Source: a virus
Direction: 5' to 3' (one strand)
Virus record (IMG/VR): IMGVR_UViG_3300020478_001120
Span: 1 to 22,908 of that record
DNA: 22,908 bases
The notes under the pieces were generated by a model. The model saw only the letters and a list, made by a program, of their open reading frames with translations. It was not told where the DNA came from and did not search any database. This document shows positions 12,724 to 22,400 of this stretch, piece after piece. Each line of letters starts with the position of its first letter. Position 1 is the stretch's first letter. A program made the position numbers and the translations under genes.

Positions 12724-15700
12724 ATGCTTGATGCCGATCTTGAGGTCAAATTACCTCAGGACTTAATTGACATAATCCCACAAGAGCGAGTTACTGGGGA
12801 TATTCTTCGTGGTTACGGTCCTCGTCGGGGAAATCTAGAAGCACTTCTTAGATACTGGCGTCCCATCATGCGAAAGCCGGGTGGTTTTCGACGCTGTATT
12901 GTGATTCTTGCGAATCATCCTGAGTTGTATCCGCTTCAACGTATTTGTGCGTGGTTGCACCATGAGACAACTGGTAAATGGCCTAATGAGGGTAATCATC
13001 ATGGCGTTCGTCGTGGTGGTGGTAGGGCTGGTCGTGTTCTTCGTCGTGCAATTCCCGGTAAAAGACGTAAGCGCCGTCGTAAGAAAAGTGATGGCGGTGT
13101 AGAGGTTTCCAGTTGGAGAATTTATAGACGTTTAGGTGGGATGGCGACACGACCTATTAATGGTGATTTGAATGCTCTTGAGTTTAAGGCGGCACGCTTT
13201 AAGCAGGGGTTTAAGTCTGTACCTATGCCGGGTTCTTTTGAGTGGGATGAAGAACATCTCGATGTTAAAGTCGGGTTAGTGCGAACTCATGGTCGTGCTG
13301 GTCGATGGCTTCAGAGTCTTGCTTCATTCTTCACTCCCGGTGACATGGGTAAATATCGTAGTCCTCTTCGTTCTGCTCTTTGGGGGTCGTTAACTCCGGG
13401 CGGCGGAGGAATGGGCAGAGGAATGGGCGGCGGCGGAATAGGCGGCGGATTGCCTACGATTGGTGGGGCCGCTAGTGCACTGAGATGTCCTACGGGATAT
13501 ATCAATGGCGGCAGGTTTACGGATCCCAAGTTGAGCAATTGTGGGGGCATGATTTTTGATCAGCCCGCTAAAGGTCCGGGTGCTATTACAGATGTAGACA
13601 GAGAGGAAATGACTCGTCGTTTTGAAAGTTCTCAAGCCCAAGATCTTCCTGATGTAGTTAGAGACATCGTTATTAAGAAACCTAAGGGTGATCCTTTTGC
13701 GGTAATGCGTGAAGCGGCTACAAAACCAAAGACAAGACCTAATAAGAAACGTCGTGACTCTACGGTTAAAGATGTTTTGGCATATACGTCTGAAAATAAA
13801 AATGAAACTCGTCTTGTTCGTAGAGATGGGGCAGTGTTTGAGCCAACAGTGGGACCAGAGAAGTTGGCGAGAATGGATCACGACAACATAAAAGAGGCGG
13901 TTTATGTCACTTCTAAAATTCCTGAAAAGGGTGGCATTGCGGGAGATGAAGTTCGTTTATTGACCAGAGGATTGAAAGCGATTGAGTATTCATTTCCAGA
14001 AGGAAGTGTTCGTTTAGAAAGAACGAGAGAAATAGATGCTGGTACTGCTGCAAAGATAAGAACTCGTTGGGGTGGCTTAACAAAGCATGCGGCATTGTCA
14101 TACAATCCGGCTGAAGCGATGGAACGATTAGTTAAAGAGTTTGCAGACACCCTGTCACTTAAGCCATCTTTCTTAGAAATACCCGGAGCACGAGATCGGA
14201 TAGTTGTTTATTCGGTTACAGGTGAGCGAAGAATAGTTCCACGATGGATCTTTTCGTTATATCTTTCTTTGAGAGCGCCTAGGCGTCCAAAGGGAACGGT
14301 AAAACCATTTACAGAGGTTCCTCCTGTGGAGGGAGAAGGTGGTCCTACCAAGTCGGAGTATTACCGTCCTGAACGTGGACGTTACGCCGTATTAGACATA
14401 CAACGTAAACCGCTGGCGTTACGTGTAGAGAAGTCTTTTCTCAATATAAGTCGCATGCGACTAGCACATAAAGGTGGGGTTGAAAAAGAATCGGTAGTTG
14501 ATATCAAGGCAGCGAAATTTTTAAATGTGCAAAATGATCCCGATTTAAGAATCAAATTGTTGGGTGGTTTAGGTAGACGTAGGGGACGAAGGGTTAGTAA
14601 TTTTGCACGTCGCATGCCTAAAGTGGCTCCGTATGATCCCAATCCGCGTGATGGGGATGTTGATGGTTTGGTTCAGGAGGGAACTATTTGGGAGAGACCA
14701 AAGGGAACTTTTTTTAGGGGGCTTACAGCAGGCGCAAGACGATTGAAGGTTGGTGCTTACTTGGCTGATGCTGATGGTAATCGTGTTGATTATTTGCCGG
14801 GTGAGCATCCTAATTCTCCTATAGGGAGGGCATATCAGTATGCCAATCCAGAAGAACGTGAGATGTGGGCGAGACGATTGGGTCGTGTCGAACGTGGGGC
14901 AGAGGGCATTATTGAAACCGAAGATATGAGAGCACGACGTTCCGCAGATTTTACTCCTAGAGAGCGTGTTAGAGAATATCGGCGTTTAAGATTGCAAAAT
15001 GCTCTTGAGGAAATTCGTACACAGCCGGAAAAAAGAGAGCGTAGAGCGCCTCGTTTAATAGAGGAAGCAGAAAGACTAGAGGGTGAAGCGGGGGAGGCTC
15101 GTTCTAGGGCAGAAGAGGCAAGAGAGAGAATAGCAGCCCGTCGAGAATTACTTCAAAGGCGTCGTGATTTAGATGAAGAGTTTGACGAGGAAGCGAGACA
15201 AACTGAGACCAATCGTGAGGAGACTGACGTCAATCGGCGAAGACGAGAAGCGCGTGCTCGTCTTACAGCAGAGGCAGATCCCAATGAGGCAAGAAGAGAG
15301 AGGGCGTCTCGGCGTTTAGAGGCTCTTGTTGCGAAGAGGGAAAAGAGAGAGGCTAAGGCTGCTCAACGTACTTTGTTGGAACGTATTTTGGATCGAAATG
15401 AAAAGATGAAAGCAACGGCAGACAAGATTCGTCGTAAGTTTAAGGAAAAGTCACGCGACAAGCATGTCGAGGAGGAGAGACAGGAAACTGTTGAAGATTT
15501 AGATACCCCATCAAGGGATCTTGACCAACAGTTGAGTTTATTTTCCATACAGGAAGTTTTCCAAGATGCTGCTATTGAGTCAGACGACGATGATTATGTT
15601 CCGCTAGAAGAAATAGACAAAGATACTCAGGCTTGGGCATCCGCTTTACTTGAAGAAGAAAACAGGCTTGTAGGTACAAGTTCTCTTGCTGACGATTTCT

Positions 15701-18700
15701 TTGAATTGTTCAAGGGAACTTTTGGGTCTGAGAATGTTGATGCTTCCCGTGAAGGTTTTACTGAAGAACTTTTAAGAATTTCGGATGATAGTGAAGAAAT
15801 CGTCATTACGGGAGGGATGGTTATATTGGCGCAGACGTTGCCGAATTTGTTTGAAGATGAAGCCAATCAAATGCACAAGATGTTGATTTTCAGCAGGGAA
15901 AGGCTTTCTGATAAAAAGTTGTGGCTAAATGAAGTGCCAGAAGCAGTTTTGAAGGCTCCTTCCTTTTGGGGGTTGCTGGCCGCTATTGAAGAGCATATAG
16001 AGGAAGTGGATGATCCAGCAAAATTGTTGGTGAGATTAGATCAACTTTGGGATTCAATCGTGAAGGCTGGAGGCATGTATGACGCCCTTGAAGAAGATAC
16101 TCGTAAATTAATAAATCGAAGGCTTAAAGATTGGCGTGACTCTCGTGAAGGTTCTGGTTTACCCGAAGAAGATGCTTTGGGGGCTTTATTTAAAGCAACT
16201 TTATTAATGGCATCGATTCGAGGTGAAAAAGATCGTTTATACAAGGTTCGTTCAGACATCGTTGCCACAAAAAGCAGGATGAGCGATGAAATTGAATTAG
16301 ATTCTTTGGCTGATTCCAATACCATTCCTGAAATAGATTCAGAAGATCTTGAGTATATAAATGAGCGAATGAGGCAAGCCTTTGCTCGTCGATTTAAGCG
16401 GGCAAAGGAGATGGATGAAGAATTAGAAACTAGAAGTGGAGAGTCTGAGCGTTGGGGTTTTGAAGGTTATGGCATTAATCTCGAAGAACTTTTTGAGAAG
16501 ATTGCTGACGGAACAGCAGATGCTGGGGGGTCAGCAAGGACTCTAAGTGAGGCGGGAATAAGCACCGAAGAAGAAAACAGACTTATAGAAGCGATACAGG
16601 ATGTTTTTATGGCGGGAAGGATCTTTCCTACAAAAGACAAAGACGTTACAGGTCTTGTTGCTTCTTATAATCAAAAAAGACCAAACAAATTCCCTCCGGG
16701 ATCAAGGGTTGGCAGGTTAGACGCATCGTCAGTTGAAGATTATAACCCGCCCGAAGTAAGGATAACCGTACATAAAAACGGATTGGAAATTGATATTTCG
16801 GGATCTATATGGGTACATGGTGGCGGACCACGAATAATGAGAGATGCAGAGGCAGTGAAAGGGTTTGGTTGGGTAAAAGGAGGATCGTTTGACCGCACTA
16901 TCTTCTTTAGGCGTGACAAGTCAGGTCGTATAACGGGAGAACTATATAACGGCGGTTTAGGTGTTGATGATGACCGTGATGCTGCTGGCGTGGGGGTGAA
17001 TTTGCAACAACGTGGCATAGGTGGGATCTTTACTACACATACTTTGAAATCCACATCTGCTTTAGGGGTAGATAAAGCCACTTTAATTAGTACTGATGAT
17101 GGTGAATTTATTTGGGGATTATACGGCTATAAATCAGACGATGGCGTTCCAGAATTACGGATGATTGCTGCTCTTCAGGAGGCAGTGGATTCTTACAGAA
17201 TAAATGGTCCTGACGAAAACAATATTATTTTAGATGACGAGATGGCAAATGAAGTTGAAGAGTTGTTGGCTGTTCATGCAAGGTCTGATGCTCTCAGGTT
17301 GCTTCATGCTCATCAAATTTTTCGAGGTGTTAACGGTAAGCATCCATGGGAGGACGAAGATGGTGACGACAAATTAAACTTGGCAACGGGGGGAATCAGA
17401 AAAAGAAACAAGTATGAGACATGGTGGTTGAATACTGCACCATTAGATAATGCCCACCTGCCTTTAGATGGTGATTTTGGTGAACTGTTAGAAGGAGAAC
17501 GCTCTGGAACGAACAGAAATGCTGCGGGAGTTGTAAGACATCAAGACACTGTTATAGGAGATAGGCCCACTGAGGAGACGGGGGATGTTGTAGCAACTCC
17601 TCTTCGCGGGGATGATCGTCAGTTGGCAATAATTTCTTCAGATAATAGATTACTTTCGGTTGGGGCTAATGACAATGTTCCTACTGGTGAAGATGCGGCG
17701 AAGATTTTGAAAGACAGTCAATTGGGTACTGGTAATTCAAAAATGAGTGATATCCCTGATGCTTTGTTAGGGGAGGCTTTGTCTCTTGTCGCTGAAGATA
17801 CAATGGAGGCTAGGCTACGAAAAGCAGCGCCAGAGGATTTGACAGAGGAAGGCAGGCGTGCGCGTGACGCAATATTCGGCCTTGAAGCGGCGGCTGATGC
17901 AATTCTTGATGGACAGTCAGGGGAACCGTGGCTTCTTGAAACCACTCCTGTGACAGCAAGTGTTGGAACGAGGGTTTTTTACTTATTGAACCCTGACGGG
18001 GATCCAACCATAAAAGGATTGGTTGTCAAGGGGGCCGATGCAAGAATGGAAGTTGTAAGAAAGGCAGATGGCGATATTCCAGTAGATACTGTGGCGACAG
18101 AATTTATAGGGATGCGACTTGCTAATGCTGTTGGTTATCCAACGGGTACTCCTCGATTAGACAGTCTCTATGACATAGGGGAAGAGACGGGTCGTACCGA
18201 ATTGGCTCCCCGACTTGTTTATGAAACTGCGGGTAATTTATTAGATGATGATGAGGTAGTTTCGGGTGTTAAAGCCGCTGGCGAGGGTCGTGGGACGGAT
18301 CTTAAATCAGAACTACGGCATGGAGTGTTCAGGTATTTGCTTGGCGCTAATGATGTACATGACAACAACATATTAGTTACAGAAAATGGTGAGGTTATTC
18401 CCATAGACCATCAGGATTCTTTTGGTGATGCGGAAATGTATGATGATCCGGCAGCAGATCTTTTTAACTATTTGGAAGATTGGCGTTCATCTGCAAGTGG
18501 ATCAGGTGGAATTCTTGGTACGTCTACGAGTAGAGAAAATGGGATATTTCTATTACGTCTTAAAGAAGCATTGGACACTGGAGAAATTTCAGAAACTGAT
18601 GTTCGTGAAATTATTTCAGACATGAAGGATTCTATGCGTATGGCATTAGTGAATGAGTGGGATGGGATAGCAGCGGATGTGGACAAGATAAATCAGGAAG

Positions 18701-18897
18701 CCATAAAGATGGGTGGATCAGATCGTGTGGAGTCTGGAGCGGCTACAGCGAAAATGGCTAGAGAAAAAGTTGAAGAACGCATAGAGGCAATAGAAAACGA
18801 TCTTGATGACTTCATGTATTCTTTACTTGCTTTGGATGTTGACGAAGAATTACAGAACCTTGGTAACTGGTCTTCGTATAAGACAAGAGGGAGGTAA
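12724..18897 (+). CDS. Giant 2057-aa multidomain protein: virion modules, coiled coil, GNAT-like and kinase-like domains
   Basis: It starts at ATG 12724 after AAGGGAG. Visible parts in order: (1) residues 24-105, an actinophage block with WRPIMRKPGGFRRC (45-58) and WLHHETTGKWPNEGNHH, then the basic run GKRRKRRRKKS; (2) a Gly-rich linker and a block CPTGYINGGRFTDPKLSNCG (255-274); (3) a globular stretch of about 200 residues, unknown; (4) a module with DGLVQEGTIWERPKGT (647-662), shared with the second giant gene; (5) a charged coiled coil (about 736-925); (6) acidic helical segments (to about 1330); (7) a GNAT-like domain (about 1340-1475) with the acetyl-CoA loop pattern Q-x2-G-x-G (QQRGIG, 1428-1433) and EFIWGLYGY (1461-1469); (8) a kinase-like domain (about 1740-1965) with candidate Lys K1780, NDVHDNNIL (H1879, N1882) and IDHQDSF (D1895), resembling PI3/4-kinase or HipA-type catalytic loops. 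The assignments in (7) and (8) rest on motifs only. Confidence 0.88.
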   Translation: MLDADLEVKLPQDLIDIIPQERVTGDILRGYGPRRGNLEALLRYWRPIMRKPGGFRRCIVILANHPELYPLQRICAWLHHETTGKWPNEGNHHGVRRGGGRAGRVLRRAIPGKRRKRRRKKSDGGVEVSSWRIYRRLGGMATRPINGDLNALEFKAARFKQGFKSVPMPGSFEWDEEHLDVKVGLVRTHGRAGRWLQSLASFFTPGDMGKYRSPLRSALWGSLTPGGGGMGRGMGGGGIGGGLPTIGGAASALRCPTGYINGGRFTDPKLSNCGGMIFDQPAKGPGAITDVDREEMTRRFESSQAQDLPDVVRDIVIKKPKGDPFAVMREAATKPKTRPNKKRRDSTVKDVLAYTSENKNETRLVRRDGAVFEPTVGPEKLARMDHDNIKEAVYVTSKIPEKGGIAGDEVRLLTRGLKAIEYSFPEGSVRLERTREIDAGTAAKIRTRWGGLTKHAALSYNPAEAMERLVKEFADTLSLKPSFLEIPGARDRIVVYSVTGERRIVPRWIFSLYLSLRAPRRPKGTVKPFTEVPPVEGEGGPTKSEYYRPERGRYAVLDIQRKPLALRVEKSFLNISRMRLAHKGGVEKESVVDIKAAKFLNVQNDPDLRIKLLGGLGRRRGRRVSNFARRMPKVAPYDPNPRDGDVDGLVQEGTIWERPKGTFFRGLTAGARRLKVGAYLADADGNRVDYLPGEHPNSPIGRAYQYANPEEREMWARRLGRVERGAEGIIETEDMRARRSADFTPRERVREYRRLRLQNALEEIRTQPEKRERRAPRLIEEAERLEGEAGEARSRAEEARERIAARRELLQRRRDLDEEFDEEARQTETNREETDVNRRRREARARLTAEADPNEARRERASRRLEALVAKREKREAKAAQRTLLERILDRNEKMKATADKIRRKFKEKSRDKHVEEERQETVEDLDTPSRDLDQQLSLFSIQEVFQDAAIESDDDDYVPLEEIDKDTQAWASALLEEENRLVGTSSLADDFFELFKGTFGSENVDASREGFTEELLRISDDSEEIVITGGMVILAQTLPNLFEDEANQMHKMLIFSRERLSDKKLWLNEVPEAVLKAPSFWGLLAAIEEHIEEVDDPAKLLVRLDQLWDSIVKAGGMYDALEEDTRKLINRRLKDWRDSREGSGLPEEDALGALFKATLLMASIRGEKDRLYKVRSDIVATKSRMSDEIELDSLADSNTIPEIDSEDLEYINERMRQAFARRFKRAKEMDEELETRSGESERWGFEGYGINLEELFEKIADGTADAGGSARTLSEAGISTEEENRLIEAIQDVFMAGRIFPTKDKDVTGLVASYNQKRPNKFPPGSRVGRLDASSVEDYNPPEVRITVHKNGLEIDISGSIWVHGGGPRIMRDAEAVKGFGWVKGGSFDRTIFFRRDKSGRITGELYNGGLGVDDDRDAAGVGVNLQQRGIGGIFTTHTLKSTSALGVDKATLISTDDGEFIWGLYGYKSDDGVPELRMIAALQEAVDSYRINGPDENNIILDDEMANEVEELLAVHARSDALRLLHAHQIFRGVNGKHPWEDEDGDDKLNLATGGIRKRNKYETWWLNTAPLDNAHLPLDGDFGELLEGERSGTNRNAAGVVRHQDTVIGDRPTEETGDVVATPLRGDDRQLAIISSDNRLLSVGANDNVPTGEDAAKILKDSQLGTGNSKMSDIPDALLGEALSLVAEDTMEARLRKAAPEDLTEEGRRARDAIFGLEAAADAILDGQSGEPWLLETTPVTASVGTRVFYLLNPDGDPTIKGLVVKGADARMEVVRKADGDIPVDTVATEFIGMRLANAVGYPTGTPRLDSLYDIGEETGRTELAPRLVYETAGNLLDDDEVVSGVKAAGEGRGTDLKSELRHGVFRYLLGANDVHDNNILVTENGEVIPIDHQDSFGDAEMYDDPAADLFNYLEDWRSSASGSGGILGTSTSRENGIFLLRLKEALDTGEISETDVREIISDMKDSMRMALVNEWDGIAADVDKINQEAIKMGGSDRVESGAATAKMAREKVEERIEAIENDLDDFMYSLLALDVDEELQNLGNWSSYKTRGR
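17847..17873 (+). repeat. 27-bp direct repeat, copy 1 (in the 2057-aa gene)
   Basis: These 27 bases are identical to 20489-20515 in the second giant gene and lie in the same codon phase, encoding EGRRARDA in both. The unit is GC-rich (18 of 27) in an AT-leaning region, and the flanking codons are unrelated. It precedes the kinase-like domain of this gene. Confidence 0.85.
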
Positions 18898-18899
18898 TA

Positions 18900-19190
18900 A
18901 TGGCTAATTTTTTAGTTATTCCTAATTTTCATACTCGTAATGCAAGTGCTGAGAATCCTCCAACAATTTTCATAGACAATGGTGAGAGTTATTCTATGGA
19001 AGGGTTTCCACGCACGGATTTATTAGGAATATTGAATAGTTTTGATAAACGGAATGTTCCGCGGGAGGATCAGTTTAGACGGCTTCTTTCTACATCCACA
19101 GTTCTTATGACTACTGCAACTCTTGGGAATGACAGTAATGCGGAGGATGCTAAAATTTTGGAGGAATACAGGGGATATATAAATGCCTAA
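18900..19190 (+). CDS. Unknown 96-aa protein after the giant gene
   Basis: It starts at ATG 18900, two bases after the 2057-aa gene stops, with a strong ribosome site inside that gene's end (GGGAGG). The 96-residue product begins MANFLVIPNFHTRNASAENP and has a short beta-prone opening, then PTIFIDNGESYSMEGFP, then a helical half (DLLGILNSFDKRNVPREDQF) ending EEYRGYINA. No Cys, membrane span or known motif is visible. The tight coupling to the giant gene suggests that the two work together, for example as a chaperone, partner or regulator of its enzymatic domains; that is inference. I do not recognise the family. Confidence 0.8.
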   Translation: MANFLVIPNFHTRNASAENPPTIFIDNGESYSMEGFPRTDLLGILNSFDKRNVPREDQFRRLLSTSTVLMTTATLGNDSNAEDAKILEEYRGYINA

Positions 19191-19449
19191 CCTTAGTGAT
19201 GATGCGGTTACAAAAATGCGAACTTTTATTAAAGAGCGCAATAACCCCGCACGTCTAGGAATGGTTGAAGTCGTTGCTCAGTATGTTGTGCACGATTTAG
19301 ACGACTTGGCTTTAGAGGATAAAGAAGAAGCATTAACTATGGCTAGATATCATTTGTCTACGGATCGTGGATTAGAGGATTTAAAAGCCCTGCTACCTAG
19401 TGCTGTTGGGTGGGCGTCTACGGATGCTCCCGGCTTGGAGTACAAGTAG
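19183..19449 (+). CDS. Unknown 88-aa helical protein
   Basis: It starts at ATG 19183, overlapping the end of the 96-aa gene by eight bases, with GGGGA upstream as a modest ribosome site. The 88 residues are mostly acidic helix: MPNLSDDAVTKMRTFIKERN, then GMVEVVAQYVVHDLDDLALE and EEALTMARYHLSTDRGLEDL, ending TDAPGLEYK. No catalytic or metal motif is visible. The overlapping arrangement places it in the same translational unit as the giant gene and the 96-aa gene. Family unknown. A small adaptor or head-completion protein would suit the size and place, but nothing in the sequence proves it. Confidence 0.8.
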   Translation: MPNLSDDAVTKMRTFIKERNNPARLGMVEVVAQYVVHDLDDLALEDKEEALTMARYHLSTDRGLEDLKALLPSAVGWASTDAPGLEYK

Positions 19450-19451
19450 TT

Positions 19452-22400
19452 ATGTCATACTATTCTGAGATTCGTTCTAATGATATTGATTTTAAAGCAC
19501 GTTCTTTTCTTGTCAATGAGCATAAAGCGTTTAATCCTCTTAAAAGGTTGGGACGACGAGTAACTCCTAATCTTGGTGGTCGTGGTCGCCGTCGTGGAAT
19601 GGGTCGTGTTCCTAGACCGGCTCCGTATAAACCAAATGCGCGTGATCAGGACATTGATGGAATAATTCAAGAGGGCACGATTTGGGAGAGACCTAAAGGA
19701 ACCCGCATGTTGGGCAACAATGGTCGGGAGTTGCCTTATGGAGAAACTAGGACTGGATACGCTTCGTTGGTTGATTCTGAGGGGAATCCAAGTGACTATA
19801 AGCCGGGCGATGATCCGAGGTCGCCAATAAATCAAGGGATAGCGGGCAGGCGTTCTATTAGGGATATTCCTGATTATGCTCAGGAGCAGGTTCAAAATTT
19901 AAGGGCGAGAATGCGTGCACGGCGAGCCGAGCGGCTGAGACAGCAAGCGGATAGAGATTTGGCCTTATCGGAAGAAGAAGCACCCGAGCGACGGGTAAGA
20001 GAGTGGGGCAAAATAAGGGCACTTCATAATGCCATAATGGATGATCAGCGCCAACAAATGTTGGAGGATGAAGAGGACCGCGCAGGTGAGCGACCAGCGG
20101 TATACCAAGGTTTTTTTGAGGCTTTCTTTGAAGGCTTTACTGGCACCAGACAAGGAATGAAGGATTCTGAGAGGAATAGCAGAGTAAGAAGGGCGTTAAA
20201 TTCGTTAAGTAAAAGGGCAATTAATGCTGAAGCGTTGAGGCGGTTTAAACGTGCTCGTGCTGGTGTTGAGAATACGGAAGAGGATTGGGCAGAGGAAGAA
20301 GAGTTCGACGACAAGATTCTTCCTCAAAGGGTGGACAGAAAAGAACATAATCGAAAAATGCGGGAAGATGCAGAGTATCGGGAAGCATTTATCGACAAGA
20401 TGTTGAAACATGAAACAGATACTGAAAGAGAATTTGTTGAACCTCCGGGTTTTACACTTTCAGCAGGAGATGAGGATTGGGATGCTGTGGAAGGCAGGCG
20501 TGCGCGTGACGCAATGTCGGATCAGGAACTTGCAGACTATGGTTTTACGCGGGATCCAGCAAGACCAGAAGATTATGAGCCTATTCCTTATATGGAAGAT
20601 GGGGATCTTGAAGAGGAATTAGAGAAATTAGATCGATGGGTGGAGAAGGAGAAGCGTTTAGAAAGGAAGATACCTAGAGCGGTCGCTGACCGTTTGAAGA
20701 ATTTAAAGGCTGAGAAGAGGGATCGTGATGCGAGACAAAAGGAAAGAGATGCTGTAAAGGCTTCTGAAGATGCAGAGGCAAAGAAGGCAAGACAAGAAGA
20801 GTTAAGTAAGAGGTTTAACGATGATCGTGATTCTTTGGCTGATGACGAATTGCGTGAACACTTAGAGGGCTTAAACAGTGCTGAACTAAAAGATATTCTT
20901 AGAGATTATGGGTACAGTCCGAGCAAGAAGAATAAAGAAGAGTTAATAGAATCGATTGTTAGGGCTAGAAAACCGGAGAAAAATCCGGCTGATATGGACT
21001 CTGACGAACTAAGGGAGTTGTCCAAGGCAAGATTAAGAGAAATTTACAAGGATGAAGGTGGAGACCCTAAGGAAAGTTGGAGCAAAGCAAAACTTATTGA
21101 CAAGATTAATGAGGGCAGGTCTGCTCCAGAACCAGAGCCTGAACCAGAGCCTGAGCCAGAACCAGAGCCAGAACCAGAGCCTCCTTCTGCTCCTGTGGAT
21201 CCAGAAGATATGTCTGATGATGAATTCAGGGAGTATTTACTGGGGTTGACTGCGGCAGAGCGGTATAGGGAGGCTCAAAATTATGAAATTAGTGGCCGTG
21301 CAAACTTAAAGAAAGTTGGCTTTAAAGAAAAATTGGCCGATGCGATTGTTGAGGCTAGGCGAGCACAGCGTGAAGAGGCGGAAGCGCCTGAAATCCCAGA
21401 AGCAGACGAGGTGCCGGAAGCACCCGAGACGCCGGATCGAGTTCTTCCTGAAGATTTAGAAATGCCTGATGCGGGTTGGCTTATGTACGATTTCGATGAA
21501 ATGTCGGATGATGAACTTACATATCGTTTAGCGAAAGAAATGCTTAAAGAGGGTGAAGACGAAGATATTGAGTTGCGGCAAGCATTGGAGTTTGAGTTTG
21601 AAGACCGCGAACTTGATGAAATTGAAGAGCCTTCATTCTATGTAGAGGACTACGAGAGGGACTTTGCTGGAGAGCCAGAGATTCCTGAGGACGAGGAAGA
21701 GTTAGAAGATGATATTGAGAAGTTAAATAGGCGCATGAGGGATTTGCGGGAGGATCGAGAATTAAAACCAGACGAGGCTCCTGAAGAAGAAGAGATTCTT
21801 CCAGTATTCGAGGATGGATGGGGAGGGTCGGATCCTAGTGTTATGAATACGGAAGATATTGAAAAAGAAATTGATGAGTTGGAACGAAGAAGGAGGTTAA
21901 AAGGAAAACCCGGATCATTAGAGTACGGCTTGAGGCTGACAGGCGCTGAAAAGGAGCGACTAAAATTACTTCAAATAGTTCATACTGTCCGAAAAGATGA
22001 AGATAAAAAGGCGCAAAATGCAATAAAAAAGGTGCTTCTAGAGCATGACAGGGTGGCTGGTTTACCGGATGATAATTGGGATCGAAAAAGTGTTGACTAT
22101 CTTGTAGAGGAGACGTTGGAGGCTTTGATTGAGCGAAACGAGAACATCCAAGAAATTGCTCCCAATTTGACGGAAGATCAATATGCGGCTTTGCAGGATG
22201 AGGCAGATGAATGGCAGTTGCCCTTGATACGAAGTTTAGAAATCGCTTTAGGAGTTGATGTCCCTGAGGATGTACCCGAGCCAGACATTCCTGAAGATGC
22301 ACCTGAACCGGATGTCCCCGAGGATGTACCTGAACCGGATGCCCCTGATGATGTACCTGAACCGGATGTCCCCGAGGACGTACCTGAACCGGATGTCCCT

